Shown piece by piece: positions 9,795-17,921 of a stretch of DNA of 64,000 bases; positions within the stretch are counted from its first letter, which is position 1, and every line of letters begins with the position of its first letter. Source of the DNA: Roseobacter sp. MED193. GTDB lineage: Bacteria > Pseudomonadota > Alphaproteobacteria > Rhodobacterales > Rhodobacteraceae. Under the pieces are notes generated by a model. The model was not told where the DNA came from. It saw only the letters and a program-made list of their open reading frames with translations, and did not search any database. The position numbers were made by a program, and so were the translations under genes. The stretch lies in NCBI RefSeq assembly GCF_000152965.1, contig NZ_CH902583.1, positions 2,919,694-2,983,693 on the forward strand. The letters are read 5' to 3'.

Positions 9795-11794
9795 CGCAAG
9801 TCCAAGCAAAGCTGTATACCGTTCTGATGGCGACCTTGGTTTGGGCAGCGGCTGCGCCTGTGGGCCATGCTCAAGACACTGGCCTCTGCGGTGACCTGGA
9901 AAACTGCTGCGATTATGCCATTAACGACCAATGCAGCGCTGCCCAGTATACGGGGGACCGACTATCATTGGTTGTAGGTGTCGACCTCTATGACACCGGG
10001 ATCGCACAGATTTACTACAACGACTTGCAGAATGCTGTGAATGACGCGCGCGAGATCGGAAAAGTGATGTCCGCATCTGGGGTCCAGACGCGTTTTGTCT
10101 TCAACCCTAGCCTTGCCAAGCTTAACCGGGAGCTATTGACGCTCGCGCTTCATGTTGGCGAACGCGAAGACTATGTGCGTGCCAGCGGATACGATGAGAG
10201 GCCATTCGTCAAAGTCTATTTTGCCGGACATGGTCTGCGTGGTGAGGACGCACGCGACTACCTGATCCTTCCGATTACACAGCCCGGCTTTACTGCTCGC
10301 GATGACTATCTTTTGGCGACAGATGCGGTAGCGGGCTACTTTTCTGGGCTTAAACAGTTCGACTTCACCTTTGTATTTGACGCTTGCCGCACCTTTGTCA
10401 GTCTGCCAGCCGATAGCCACAGCGCCGGACGCGGTGTCGGGCGGGCATTTGGATCGCCAAACTTTTTCAACGCAAATGTCAGTCAATACATGACGGTGTT
10501 ATCAACCTCGCCGCTGACCGCGGCCAGCGATGTAGCTCCCGATCGCGACGACATGGGACTGTTTGCACGTTACTTTACCTACTTCCTGTCGAAACCCGGA
10601 CTACAATTCGCGGACGTCGTGGCGCTGACCGGCTGGTTTGTCAAAGCAGCCAATCCCGGGCAGGAACCGGTGACCAACAGTTCTCCCGCGCCGGGGATCA
10701 ACGGACGGCGGCTGACCGATGTAGCGGGCACAGATACCTGCAGCATGGCTGAGTTGACGCTGTTTGACGAGTTGAAGAATGCGCAAATGTGCGGTACCTA
10801 TTCGCCCGGCCAAAATCGCGCTTGCGTTAACCGCATAGCAACGGTCCTGATCCAGGGCGCGGCCGCAGAAGGCATTGATTTGAAGAGGCTTTTGCAGAAA
10901 TGCCCAATCCTGGAAGAAAGCCTAGCTCTTTTGGATTCGGATGACCTAATAGTATCCGCGTCGGAGACTCTGGAACCGTTAATTTCGGAACGCGCAAACG
11001 CTCCCCTCCCTACGATCCGCGCGGACTTTCTGATGCCCGGCAGCATCGCGCTTGATGGCAGCTCATATGCTGGTTCACCAGGCTGGAACAACTCGACTGC
11101 CCCAGAGCGCCACGCACTGACCTCGCTTTACGCTTTTGCAGGCCAAGGCCAGTCGGCCCAGGCCTATCTTGGCACTCGAGGCAGCGCGCTTTTAAACCCG
11201 CCGAGCTTGAGTGACACAACCCGATTTGGCAATCTCAGCGACAGCGTTGAACGCTTGGCTGGCGTTCCTATCGAAGTACCTGGCACACTTGATATTCTTC
11301 GCGCGCCCAGCCCGGATGCCGACCGGATCTTTGAACGCCTGCCGAGGGGCGGAACCGCGCGTCTAGATTGCGTCAATGTTCAATGTGACGGTGAATTTTT
11401 AGGCATCACAGTTTACAATGATCGTGGCGGTTTGGTCCGAGGCTTTGTTGCGGCCGAAGAACTGTATGCTAAAGCAATTCCACCGGCGGAGGCAGAACGG
11501 TATCTGGTAAGGTTTGAGGATGGCGTCTTTGATCCTCGCGCCGATCAGATCGACGCGCTGGCCGATGTGCTGCGTAGCGCGCCTTTGGATGCCACGGTCG
11601 CAATTTGGTCGGTACAGTCGCAAGGGTCGACCAATGAATTTTTTGAGACCCGCATCCGGACCGAACGCGTTCTAGAACAGCTGGAAGCTCTAGTGCCTGA
11701 ACAGACGAATCTGCGCAACCGCGTGTCCGAGCTAACGTTGGCAGAATCGGGATTTGGACCGGACGCGTTTGTTGTCGAGCTGATCTACAACTAA
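9791..11794 (+). CDS. Secreted caspase-like (C14/metacaspase-type) cysteine protease
   Basis: A 667-residue exported protein (signal peptide ending near VGHAQ, about 28). Residues 57-300 form a caspase-like domain: LSLVVGVDLYD, DAREIGKVMSASGVQTRFVF, the histidine motif VYFAGHG (His147) and the cysteine motif FVFDACR (Cys199). The middle region (about 310-490) is unassigned. Residues about 495-560 look like a small beta-rich (SH3-like) domain with DCVNVQCDGEFLGI. The end (about 570-667, from VRFEDGVFDPRADQIDALAD) resembles a degenerate OmpA-like peptidoglycan-binding fold, which is a weak call. Bacterial caspase-like proteins often cut after Arg/Lys, which would fit activation of the trypsin zymogen encoded just upstream. 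It is the last gene of the operon; no clear terminator follows. Confidence 0.85.
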   Translation: MTQVQAKLYTVLMATLVWAAAAPVGHAQDTGLCGDLENCCDYAINDQCSAAQYTGDRLSLVVGVDLYDTGIAQIYYNDLQNAVNDAREIGKVMSASGVQTRFVFNPSLAKLNRELLTLALHVGEREDYVRASGYDERPFVKVYFAGHGLRGEDARDYLILPITQPGFTARDDYLLATDAVAGYFSGLKQFDFTFVFDACRTFVSLPADSHSAGRGVGRAFGSPNFFNANVSQYMTVLSTSPLTAASDVAPDRDDMGLFARYFTYFLSKPGLQFADVVALTGWFVKAANPGQEPVTNSSPAPGINGRRLTDVAGTDTCSMAELTLFDELKNAQMCGTYSPGQNRACVNRIATVLIQGAAAEGIDLKRLLQKCPILEESLALLDSDDLIVSASETLEPLISERANAPLPTIRADFLMPGSIALDGSSYAGSPGWNNSTAPERHALTSLYAFAGQGQSAQAYLGTRGSALLNPPSLSDTTRFGNLSDSVERLAGVPIEVPGTLDILRAPSPDADRIFERLPRGGTARLDCVNVQCDGEFLGITVYNDRGGLVRGFVAAEELYAKAIPPAEAERYLVRFEDGVFDPRADQIDALADVLRSAPLDATVAIWSVQSQGSTNEFFETRIRTERVLEQLEALVPEQTNLRNRVSELTLAESGFGPDAFVVELIYN

Positions 11795-12238
11795 TCACGT
11801 CGGACAGGGAAGGAAATTTGCGCTTTTTTCAGAGAGCGTCGAAACCTTGAAACGTGCCGCCAAGATTTGTGAAATTCATGACCTCAATACAAAGTGTGCA
11901 TAGCTAGTTGGCTTTTGTTGATGGTGGCTCTATGCCACGACCTGTGAACTCCTCGCCAAAACTTCGCGGTACCATAAACGAATGGCGGCGATCTCTTCCG
12001 CCGCGCAGCATTGATTATCGAGCACTGGCAGCAATTTCCGCGCTGCGCGCGCTCGCAGCGAGAATACTGAATGCACAGGTTGGGCTCCGACGGTGAATTC
12101 GCCGCGCCGCACTTGAAGGGCAGCTATCCCGCAAGCGGTCTCCAATCGACGGGTTATCGGTCTGCCTTGCTAAGACTGCCGTATCAGTAATGTGAGAACG
12201 TAGTACGCAATCACTTGAGATTATGCTGAAAACCGCTG
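11795..12238. other. Gene-free stretch after the protease operon
   Basis: About 440 bases without a convincing gene. The short frames on either strand lack ribosome binding sites and recognisable motifs. It lies between the convergent ends of the protease operon and the relaxase gene. Confidence 0.5.
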
Positions 12239-13510
12239 TTACCTTGAAAGCCCGCGTGTGCGCCTGCGCTGGCGATCTCTCTGCAACTGGTGCGGATCGC
12301 GGAGCCTGCGCAAGCTGGCGATGACATTGCGCATCATGATGTGGCGGTCTTTTTTCTGATCCTCGCGGAGCGTCTGCATCCTTTTCTGCAGTTTCTTGCG
12401 TTCTTTCATCTGGGCAATCACCAGCCGGTCCCGTTGGGCCTGATCCCGTTTGGCGCATCTGTAGGACTCGCGCTCATTCTTGCTTCGGGTGAGTTTGGCG
12501 GCTCCCGTCAGGCGGTCAAAGAGGCCGCGCAATCCTTTGTTGAGCTTGGCGGACCGGGCCTTTGTTTCTTCCTGCCAGCGTTTGGCCTGTCCCTCTTTCA
12601 GTTTTTGCCGTTCGCGGCGGTGCTCTGCCTTCAGGACGCGGTGCTCTGAACTCAGCGGTTCGCGGGCCTGAGCTTGGTTGGATTTGATCTCCTCAATATA
12701 GCCGCGCATCTGCTGGGTGATTTTGCGATTCAATTCCGCACGGGTCTCGAGAACCGAGGGCAGCGACCCCGGATCACCAAAACGGGCCTTCACCTCTTTG
12801 GCTTTCATTCCAGCCCACTTGGGGATCGAGTAGACATTCCCGTCCACGTCCAGGGCGACAAAGCCGCGCCGGTCGCCTTGGGCCAGGAAGTACCCCCGCT
12901 CTTCCAAGGCATTTTTGAAACCGACCTGACTGTCTGATCTTTCCCAGGCGGCTTGAAACAGCTGTTTGATCTCTCTGGGATCAATGCCGATGCGCTTGGC
13001 CTGCTGCCACTCAGCAAGGGTGAAATTCAACGGGCTCTTTGCGCCATAACTTTGCAGCCCTTTGGGCAGTTCCCAGCCATGATCGAGAAACAGATCGCGC
13101 GACATGTCGCGCAGTTTGTTTTTAAAGTGCGGTAGATTGATTGCTTTCAGCTCTTCCCCGTTAATTCGGGACCAGACAACATGGGCATGGCGTCTTCCCT
13201 CTTTCTCATGGATGACAATGGCCCGGGGCTGGCCGCCAAGGCCAAGCTGGTCTTCGATGCGCTCTGCAGCATTCAGACATTGCTCTTCGCTGGCGACATG
13301 ATCCTGGGGCGGGTTCAAACTGAGAGAGAACAGATACTGGCGGCAACGCGTTGCTTTGGAAATTGCATAGGCTTCAGCAAAGGCGCCATGCAGATCCTCT
13401 GCCATGAACCCGCGTGTTTCCAGCAGCTCAATGTGATCATTGTCGAGGCTATTTGTCAGATGGTCTGCCAGAGCGGCAGCACCTGAACGCTGGGAAGCTT
13501 TGAGGATCAT
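12239..13510 (-). CDS. Relaxase/mobilisation nuclease (MOBP-like)
   Basis: A 423-residue plasmid or element mobilisation protein that would nick DNA at an oriT. The N-terminus MILKASQRSGAAALADHL and the HxH metal motif in GRRHAHVVWSRIN (about residues 106-118) are typical of relaxases found on roseobacter mobile elements. The C-terminal third is highly charged (KERKKLQKRMQTLREDQKK) and is probably a coiled or DNA-binding tail. The start overlaps the mobC stop by four bases. No intact coupling protein or secretion genes lie nearby; the VirD4 piece at 4062-4419 is on the other side of the protease operon. Transfer would therefore need help in trans. Confidence 0.85.
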   Translation of the reverse strand: MILKASQRSGAAALADHLTNSLDNDHIELLETRGFMAEDLHGAFAEAYAISKATRCRQYLFSLSLNPPQDHVASEEQCLNAAERIEDQLGLGGQPRAIVIHEKEGRRHAHVVWSRINGEELKAINLPHFKNKLRDMSRDLFLDHGWELPKGLQSYGAKSPLNFTLAEWQQAKRIGIDPREIKQLFQAAWERSDSQVGFKNALEERGYFLAQGDRRGFVALDVDGNVYSIPKWAGMKAKEVKARFGDPGSLPSVLETRAELNRKITQQMRGYIEEIKSNQAQAREPLSSEHRVLKAEHRRERQKLKEGQAKRWQEETKARSAKLNKGLRGLFDRLTGAAKLTRSKNERESYRCAKRDQAQRDRLVIAQMKERKKLQKRMQTLREDQKKDRHIMMRNVIASLRRLRDPHQLQRDRQRRRTRGLSR

Positions 13511-13887
13511 GATTTTGCCCCCAGCGCCTGCAGCAAGGTGCTGCGTATCCAGGTAACTTCAGTGGCAGCGGCTTTCAAGTCGCTGTCCAAATCGGGATCA
13601 ACAATCAGAGTTCCTTGGTTCAGGTGTTTGGCAATCTGATTGAGATTGCTGGCCATGCGGGAAGCACCGAGATGGGCAAGCAGTTCTGCCAGTAACTTTG
13701 CATCCAGCTCCGGTGTTTGGCGGCGCGATCGGTAGCGCGGTGCATTGTCAGTAAAGACAATAGACTTGATGTAACCGGCCAAAGACAGACAGCCCGCGCG
13801 CTGTTCCAGCAGCGCGCGTTCCTCTGCCGTGAGGCGGATGGACAATGGAGGAATGCGTTTTGATTGTGTGCTCTGTGCCTGATCCAT
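13507..13887 (-). CDS. mobC: MobC-like relaxosome accessory protein
   Basis: A 126-residue protein. The N-terminal part contains PPLSIRLTAEERALLEQRAG, a ribbon-helix-helix-like segment, and SLAGYIKSIVF. The C-terminal part contains LGASRMASNLNQIAKHLNQG, the MobC signature region. Such proteins bind near oriT and help the relaxase open the DNA. The gene is immediately upstream of, and overlaps, the relaxase gene on the same strand, the usual mob order. oriT would be expected upstream, at 13890-14240, but I cannot pinpoint it. Confidence 0.8.
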   Translation of the reverse strand: MDQAQSTQSKRIPPLSIRLTAEERALLEQRAGCLSLAGYIKSIVFTDNAPRYRSRRQTPELDAKLLAELLAHLGASRMASNLNQIAKHLNQGTLIVDPDLDSDLKAAATEVTWIRSTLLQALGAKS

Positions 13888-13896
13888 TGCTGCCCA

Positions 13897-14160
13897 TTAG
13901 GGGAATGTCAGCGTTGGCAGACCCAGCAGAGCATCATAATCGATCTCTGTCTTTGGCCGCTGTACCGCTGATAAATCCCATGCTGCGTGCAACAAGGAGC
14001 GCTTACGGCGGGCCCCCGCAACCAGCGCTGCTTGCGCTGGCGTCAGAGGAAATTCCGGATCCGGCAAGCCGCGCTTAAAGCGAGCTCCCGCAACCAGGTC
14101 GGAACGGCCTGCAGCATAACCCTTCGAGACCGTTTCTTTGTGACCCTGACTCAGACTGGC
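13897..14160 (-). other. Unassigned open frame with an internal repeat, perhaps a mob-associated remnant
   Basis: The minus-strand frame shows two copies of a short motif, LVAGARFKR and LVAGARRKR, separated by GLPDPEFPLTPAQAA. It ends KTEIDYDALLGLPTLTFP just before mobC. The composition looks coding, but no clear start or ribosome binding site is visible and the frame runs back into the antisense of queF. It may be the tail of a truncated gene of the mobilisation module. The surrounding 350 bases hold nothing else recognised. Confidence 0.3.
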
Positions 14161-14239
14161 TCTGTTAACATGGCCGACATTGGAAGTTCGCCGCGAGGTG
14201 CTCCAATGTCGGCAATAGCCAGGGCCAGTTTTGTAGTTT

Positions 14240-14704
14240 TCAGCCCCTACCCCGATAGGGAGGAACACCTTGATCTGGGATCCAAACCCCTTCTGGCACG
14301 GGCCCTGTTTGCCAGAAAACATCGATCGGGATACCTCCGCGCGGATACCAGTAGCCCCCAATCCGCAGCCATTGCGGATCTAAGAAATCGGCCAGGCGCC
14401 GGGCAATGGAGATGGTGCAATCCTCATGGAAAGCGCCATGGTTACGAAAGGAGGTCAGGTAAAGCTTGAGAGATTTTGACTCGATTAGCCAGGGCCCTGG
14501 AACATAGTCGATAACAAGATGGGCAAAGTCTGGCTGACCGGTCATCGGGCACAGCGAAGTGAACTCGGGTGCGGTGAAACGCACGTTATAGGCCACATCG
14601 GCCTGAGGGTTGGGCACCCGCTCCAATTCAGCCTCTTCGGGGCTGGTGGGGATGCGGGTTTCGCCGCCCAGCTGCTTGAGATTACTGTAGATGTCTTCAG
14701 ACAT
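14240..14704 (-). CDS. queF: NADPH-dependent 7-cyano-7-deazaguanine reductase QueF
   Basis: A 154-residue short-type QueF that reduces preQ0 to preQ1 in queuosine synthesis (cytoplasm). The active-site Cys is in [18 protein letters not shown], with the catalytic Asp in the same segment. The QueF motif follows in [20 protein letters not shown], which contains the substrate-binding Glu. The length fits the single-domain form. The ATG at 14704 (protein [14 protein letters not shown]) has GGAG upstream and is preferred to an ATG 27 bases earlier. The gene directly upstream is a truncated queE, so the queE-queF pair has been broken at its 5' side. Confidence 0.95.
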   Translation of the reverse strand: MSEDIYSNLKQLGGETRIPTSPEEAELERVPNPQADVAYNVRFTAPEFTSLCPMTGQPDFAHLVIDYVPGPWLIESKSLKLYLTSFRNHGAFHEDCTISIARRLADFLDPQWLRIGGYWYPRGGIPIDVFWQTGPVPEGVWIPDQGVPPYRGRG

Positions 14705-14720
14705 GGAAGTCTCCTTCTGG

Positions 14721-14985
14721 TCAGACGCCACGCTTATTGCCCCAAATCAGGACATGAAGCCGCGGCAGAATACGGGGGGCGAACCAGCCATCGGCCATCG
14801 CCTTGGCAGTGAGCCAGCCCAGCCGGTCAGTCAGAGCGTGCAGATCAACCGGTATGTCTGGCTCGACCTCCGGGTTGCCAGGCTGAAGGTAGAGCGGAAG
14901 GTCGCTGTAACGCGCATGGACCTCTTGTGCCCATTGGTAGTCAGCCTCGTCAAAAATCACGATTTTCATAACCTGCTGGCGCGCG
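14721..14985 (-). pseudogene. queE: Truncated 7-carboxy-7-deazaguanine synthase (queE 3' end)
   Basis: Only about the last 85 codons are present: KIVIFDEADYQWAQEVHARY, LYLQPGNPEVEPDIPV, and the conserved end [15 protein letters not shown]. The radical-SAM N-terminal part with the CxxxCxxC cluster is absent. Homology stops near 14985, where a truncated DUF1772 gene begins on the opposite strand. This copy cannot be functional; another queE would be needed for queuosine synthesis from this pathway. Confidence 0.85.
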
Positions 14986-14997
14986 CGGGAGCCAAGC

Positions 14998-15267
14998 TTG
15001 CGACCCGCCGGAACGCTGATCATGCTGGCTGGGCTGGTCTATCTTGTCGGCTGTTTCGGCGTGACCGTCTTCTTCAATGTCCCGATGAATGAGGCCTTGG
15101 CGGGAATGGAGATGTCGTCCGACAGCACCCGTGAGTACTGGCTTCGGACCTATGTTCCCCGGTGGACGTTCTGGAATTCTGTGCGGGCCGTCGCCTGTAT
15201 CGTATCAGCCGCAATGCTTCTCTTCGGGCTGTTCTGGATGATCCAGATCCAAACACAACCGGCGTGA
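14998..15267 (+). pseudogene. Truncated DUF1772 (anthrone-oxygenase-like) membrane protein
   Basis: The C-terminal part of a DUF1772 protein: YLVGCFGVTVFFNVPMNEAL, then YVPRWTFWNSVRAVACIVSA and a final membrane segment. The family usually has about 150-160 residues with four membrane helices; here about 89 codons remain, opening with TTG at 14998. The missing N-terminal half meets the missing half of queE, so both were lost in one rearrangement. Confidence 0.7.
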
Positions 15268-15486
15268 TGCGGGCTCAAAGCCGATAGGCCCGCGCCGTCC
15301 GGTATGGCCCACCAATCACTTTTCACTTTGCAATCAAAAATCGCGAGTTCCGCAAAGCGGTCATTCTCTGCGACTTGAAGAATGTGCTACTCTGGGCTCG
15401 GTACCGACCAACGCCGCATTCATGGCATTCCTCGACTCGATGGCCCGCATAATGCGACGTCTCACTCAAACTGATCGAAAGCAACA

Positions 15487-16374
15487 ATGGACAAGCTCTC
15501 CGTCATGAACGCCTTCCGCCGTATTGTCGAGCGTGGCAGCTTTGCGCGTGCGGCGGAGGATCTGCGTGTGTCACCCGCCCTTCTCAGCCGTGAGATCAAG
15601 CTTTTGGAGGAGAGCCTGGGCACGGTATTGCTCACTCGCACGACCCGTTCGATGTCACTCACCGATGCCGGTCAGCTCTTCTATGACGAAGCTTCAGGGA
15701 TTCTTGATGCCGTATTCCAGGTCGAGACCCGCATCCGTGACGGCGCCGGGGAAATACGCGGTCATCTCAAGGTGAACGCTTCCAGTTCCTTCGGTCAGAC
15801 CGTCATTGCGCCGATCCTGCCCGGGTTATTCGACGCCTATCCCGACCTACGTCTGACGCTGTCGCTGGACGACCGGGTGATCGACATGGTGGAGGGCGGC
15901 TTTGATGTTTCCATTCGGATTCGGGCGGCCATGCCGGATTCCGCGCTTGTGGCGCGCAAGCTGGGGAGGACGCGGCAACAGGTTTTTGCCGCGCCGTCTT
16001 ACCTGGAAAGTGTCGGTGCTCCGCAAAAGCCGCAGGACGTTGTCAATCACCGTGTCATCGGTTTTTTGCTTGCCGATCATCTCTCCGCCTGGACCCTTCA
16101 TAGTCCGTCAGAAACAGTGACCGTGGATCTTGATCCACCCATCCGCGTCGGCAACAGCCTTGTCCTGCGCGATCTGCTGATCGCCGGCCAGGGCATCGGC
16201 ACCTTGCCGGATTTCGTTTCAAAGGATGCGGTCGCGCGCGGTGAGCTGGTCCGCGTGCTGCCCGATTGGGAACTGCCTGCACCGGAAATCTACGCGGTGA
16301 CGGCCTCGCGTCTCGGTATGGATGCGAAGGTCACGGCGTTTCTCGATCATCTGTGCGAGGCGCTGCGCCCCTGA
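15487..16374 (+). CDS. LysR-family transcriptional regulator
   Basis: A 295-residue regulator with an N-terminal winged helix-turn-helix (MNAFRRIVERGSFARAAEDL, VSPALLSREIKLLEESLGT, residues about 6-50). A periplasmic-binding-like effector domain follows (about 88-290, from GHLKVNASSSFGQTV). It is close to the CrgA-type LysR group by the first-helix motif. It lies directly upstream of, and co-directional with, the wrbA-like gene, which it may control. The effector is unknown; the neighbouring quinone reductase and DsbA-like genes suggest redox or electrophile stress, as inference. Confidence 0.9.
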   Translation: MDKLSVMNAFRRIVERGSFARAAEDLRVSPALLSREIKLLEESLGTVLLTRTTRSMSLTDAGQLFYDEASGILDAVFQVETRIRDGAGEIRGHLKVNASSSFGQTVIAPILPGLFDAYPDLRLTLSLDDRVIDMVEGGFDVSIRIRAAMPDSALVARKLGRTRQQVFAAPSYLESVGAPQKPQDVVNHRVIGFLLADHLSAWTLHSPSETVTVDLDPPIRVGNSLVLRDLLIAGQGIGTLPDFVSKDAVARGELVRVLPDWELPAPEIYAVTASRLGMDAKVTAFLDHLCEALRP

Positions 16375-16481
16375 CATTCTTCAACCCACGTAAAGAGTGA
16401 AGTGAAAGCGGGCCGGTTATTCCGGACCGCCTCATCCGCGATCTTCTCAGGTGACGAAACCCATATCTTTGAGAGGATCCC

Positions 16482-17105
16482 ATGACCCGTGTTCTTGTTC
16501 TTTACTATTCCAGCTACGGCCATGTGCGCGCACTTGCCGAGGCTGAGGCCGAAGGCGCACGTTCGGTGCCCGGCACCCATGTCGATTTGCGGCGCGTGCC
16601 TGAAACCCTGCTTGCAGATATCCGGCAGAAGGCCGGATTCGCAGCGGATGAAACGCCAGCTGCGACCCCTGCTGATCTAGAAGATTATGACGCTATTATC
16701 TTCGGCACCCCAACGCTGTTCGGCATGATGGCCGGCCAGATGAAATCGTTCCTCGATCAAGCAGGCGGCCTGTGGGCGCGGAATGCGCTGGTTGGCAAGG
16801 TCGCGGCCGTCTTTGCCTCCACTGGCTCGCAGCATGGTGGTCATGAGGCAACGCTGCTGTCGACCCAGATCCCGCTTCAGCACTTCGGAATGCTGATCGC
16901 AGGCATGCCCTACACGTTTGCTGGTCAGAAGACGGGCGAGGAAATCGTAGGCGGCGCACCTTATGGTGCCGGCACCATCGCCGGGGCCGACGGGTCGCGC
17001 ACACCGTCCGAGACCGACCTTGCAGGCGCGCACTTCCAAGGCGCGCACGTCGCCCGGATCGCCGCGCGCCTGTCGGGGGTAGATTGGCAAGAGGAGGCCG
17101 CGTGA
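16482..17105 (+). CDS. wrbA: WrbA-type NAD(P)H:quinone oxidoreductase
   Basis: A 207-residue flavodoxin-like protein that binds FMN and reduces quinones by two electrons, avoiding semiquinones. The FMN loop is YYSSYGHVRALAEAEAEGA. GTPTLFGMMAGQMKSFLDQ and STGSQHGGHEATLLS are characteristic of the WrbA family. AGGATCC precedes the ATG. Its TGA stop overlaps the ATG of the DsbA-like gene by one base, so the two are an operon. Confidence 0.92.
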   Translation: MTRVLVLYYSSYGHVRALAEAEAEGARSVPGTHVDLRRVPETLLADIRQKAGFAADETPAATPADLEDYDAIIFGTPTLFGMMAGQMKSFLDQAGGLWARNALVGKVAAVFASTGSQHGGHEATLLSTQIPLQHFGMLIAGMPYTFAGQKTGEEIVGGAPYGAGTIAGADGSRTPSETDLAGAHFQGAHVARIAARLSGVDWQEEAA

Positions 17106-17743
17106 TGGCGTCCCTTACCATAGATTTCTTCCACGACGTCGTGTGCTGCTGGTGCTTCAACATCTCGTCGCGGATGCGTGACCTTACCGACGAGTTCGAC
17201 CTCGACATCCGGCACCGGACCTTCGTGCTGCAGGCCAGCCGAGCCGAGATGGCCTCGCGTTGGGGCACGCCAGAGCAAGCCCGCGAGACAATCCTGGGTC
17301 ATTGGGAGGTGTGCCGACAGGTCAGCGACCGGCCCGAGTTGGTCGACATCGAGGCAATGCGCGCGGCTCCGTTCGATTATCCGCATGGGCTGACCGCTGC
17401 CGTTGGCTGCAAAGCGGCCGAGCGTATCAGCGGACAGGCCGCCCATTGGGACATGTTTGACCGGCTTCAGCGCGCGCATTTGACCGAGGCACGCAATATT
17501 GCCGACCCCGAGGTCGTGCGGAACGCGGCCCGCGAGATTGGCTTGGCACCCAAGCGTTTCGCAGAGATCTTTGATGATCCGGCGACGGTTCAGGCAGTTG
17601 AGGCCGACCGTCAACGCGCCCGGTTGCTCCAGGTTCAGTCCGTTCCCACACTCATCATCCGGGAAACCGGGGCGCGTCTGGTCAATGGGCCACGCGAAGA
17701 CCTTGCCGCACAAATCCATGCCGCAATGCGGCTCCTGGCCTGA
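17105..17743 (+). CDS. DsbA-family oxidoreductase (FrnE-like, cytoplasmic)
   Basis: A 212-residue thioredoxin-fold protein with an inserted helical domain. The redox motif is CCWC in DVVCCWCFNISSR near the N-terminus. The end has the cis-Pro loop VQSVPTLIIRETGARLVNG. No signal peptide is present, so it acts in the cytoplasm, like FrnE and related 2-hydroxychromene-carboxylate-isomerase-type proteins. The start at 17105 overlaps the wrbA stop and has AGGAGG just before it (17092-17097). Substrate unknown; the wrbA linkage suggests redox defence. Confidence 0.85.
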   Translation: MASLTIDFFHDVVCCWCFNISSRMRDLTDEFDLDIRHRTFVLQASRAEMASRWGTPEQARETILGHWEVCRQVSDRPELVDIEAMRAAPFDYPHGLTAAVGCKAAERISGQAAHWDMFDRLQRAHLTEARNIADPEVVRNAAREIGLAPKRFAEIFDDPATVQAVEADRQRARLLQVQSVPTLIIRETGARLVNGPREDLAAQIHAAMRLLA

Positions 17744-17755
17744 AAGGAGACCGAC

Positions 17756-17824
17756 ATGAAACCCCTGCTGATCCGACTGTTCAAACCATTGCGGTTGCCG
17801 CACCCTTCGCGCTGCGATCTGTAA
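17756..17824 (+). CDS. Possible 22-residue peptide
   Basis: A short ATG frame with a good AAAGGAGA site begins 12 bases after the dsbA-like stop. It starts MKPLLIRLFKPLRLP. It is basic and proline-rich with no known relative. It could be a leader peptide, a decayed gene or chance. Confidence 0.25.
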   Translation: MKPLLIRLFKPLRLPHPSRCDL

Positions 17825-17921
17825 CCTCACCTGCGCCGGGATATGGGGCTGCCCCTATGTCCCTAGCGTCTGCAGCTGAAAATCCACACCCTGTGGTAAT
17901 CCGCCAAAAAGGAGCATCGCT

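Noticed and set aside
11908-12145. Short frames on both strands after the caspase-like gene
   Set aside because: They lack start signals and coherent protein features. The stretch resembles ordinary roseobacter intergenic sequence.
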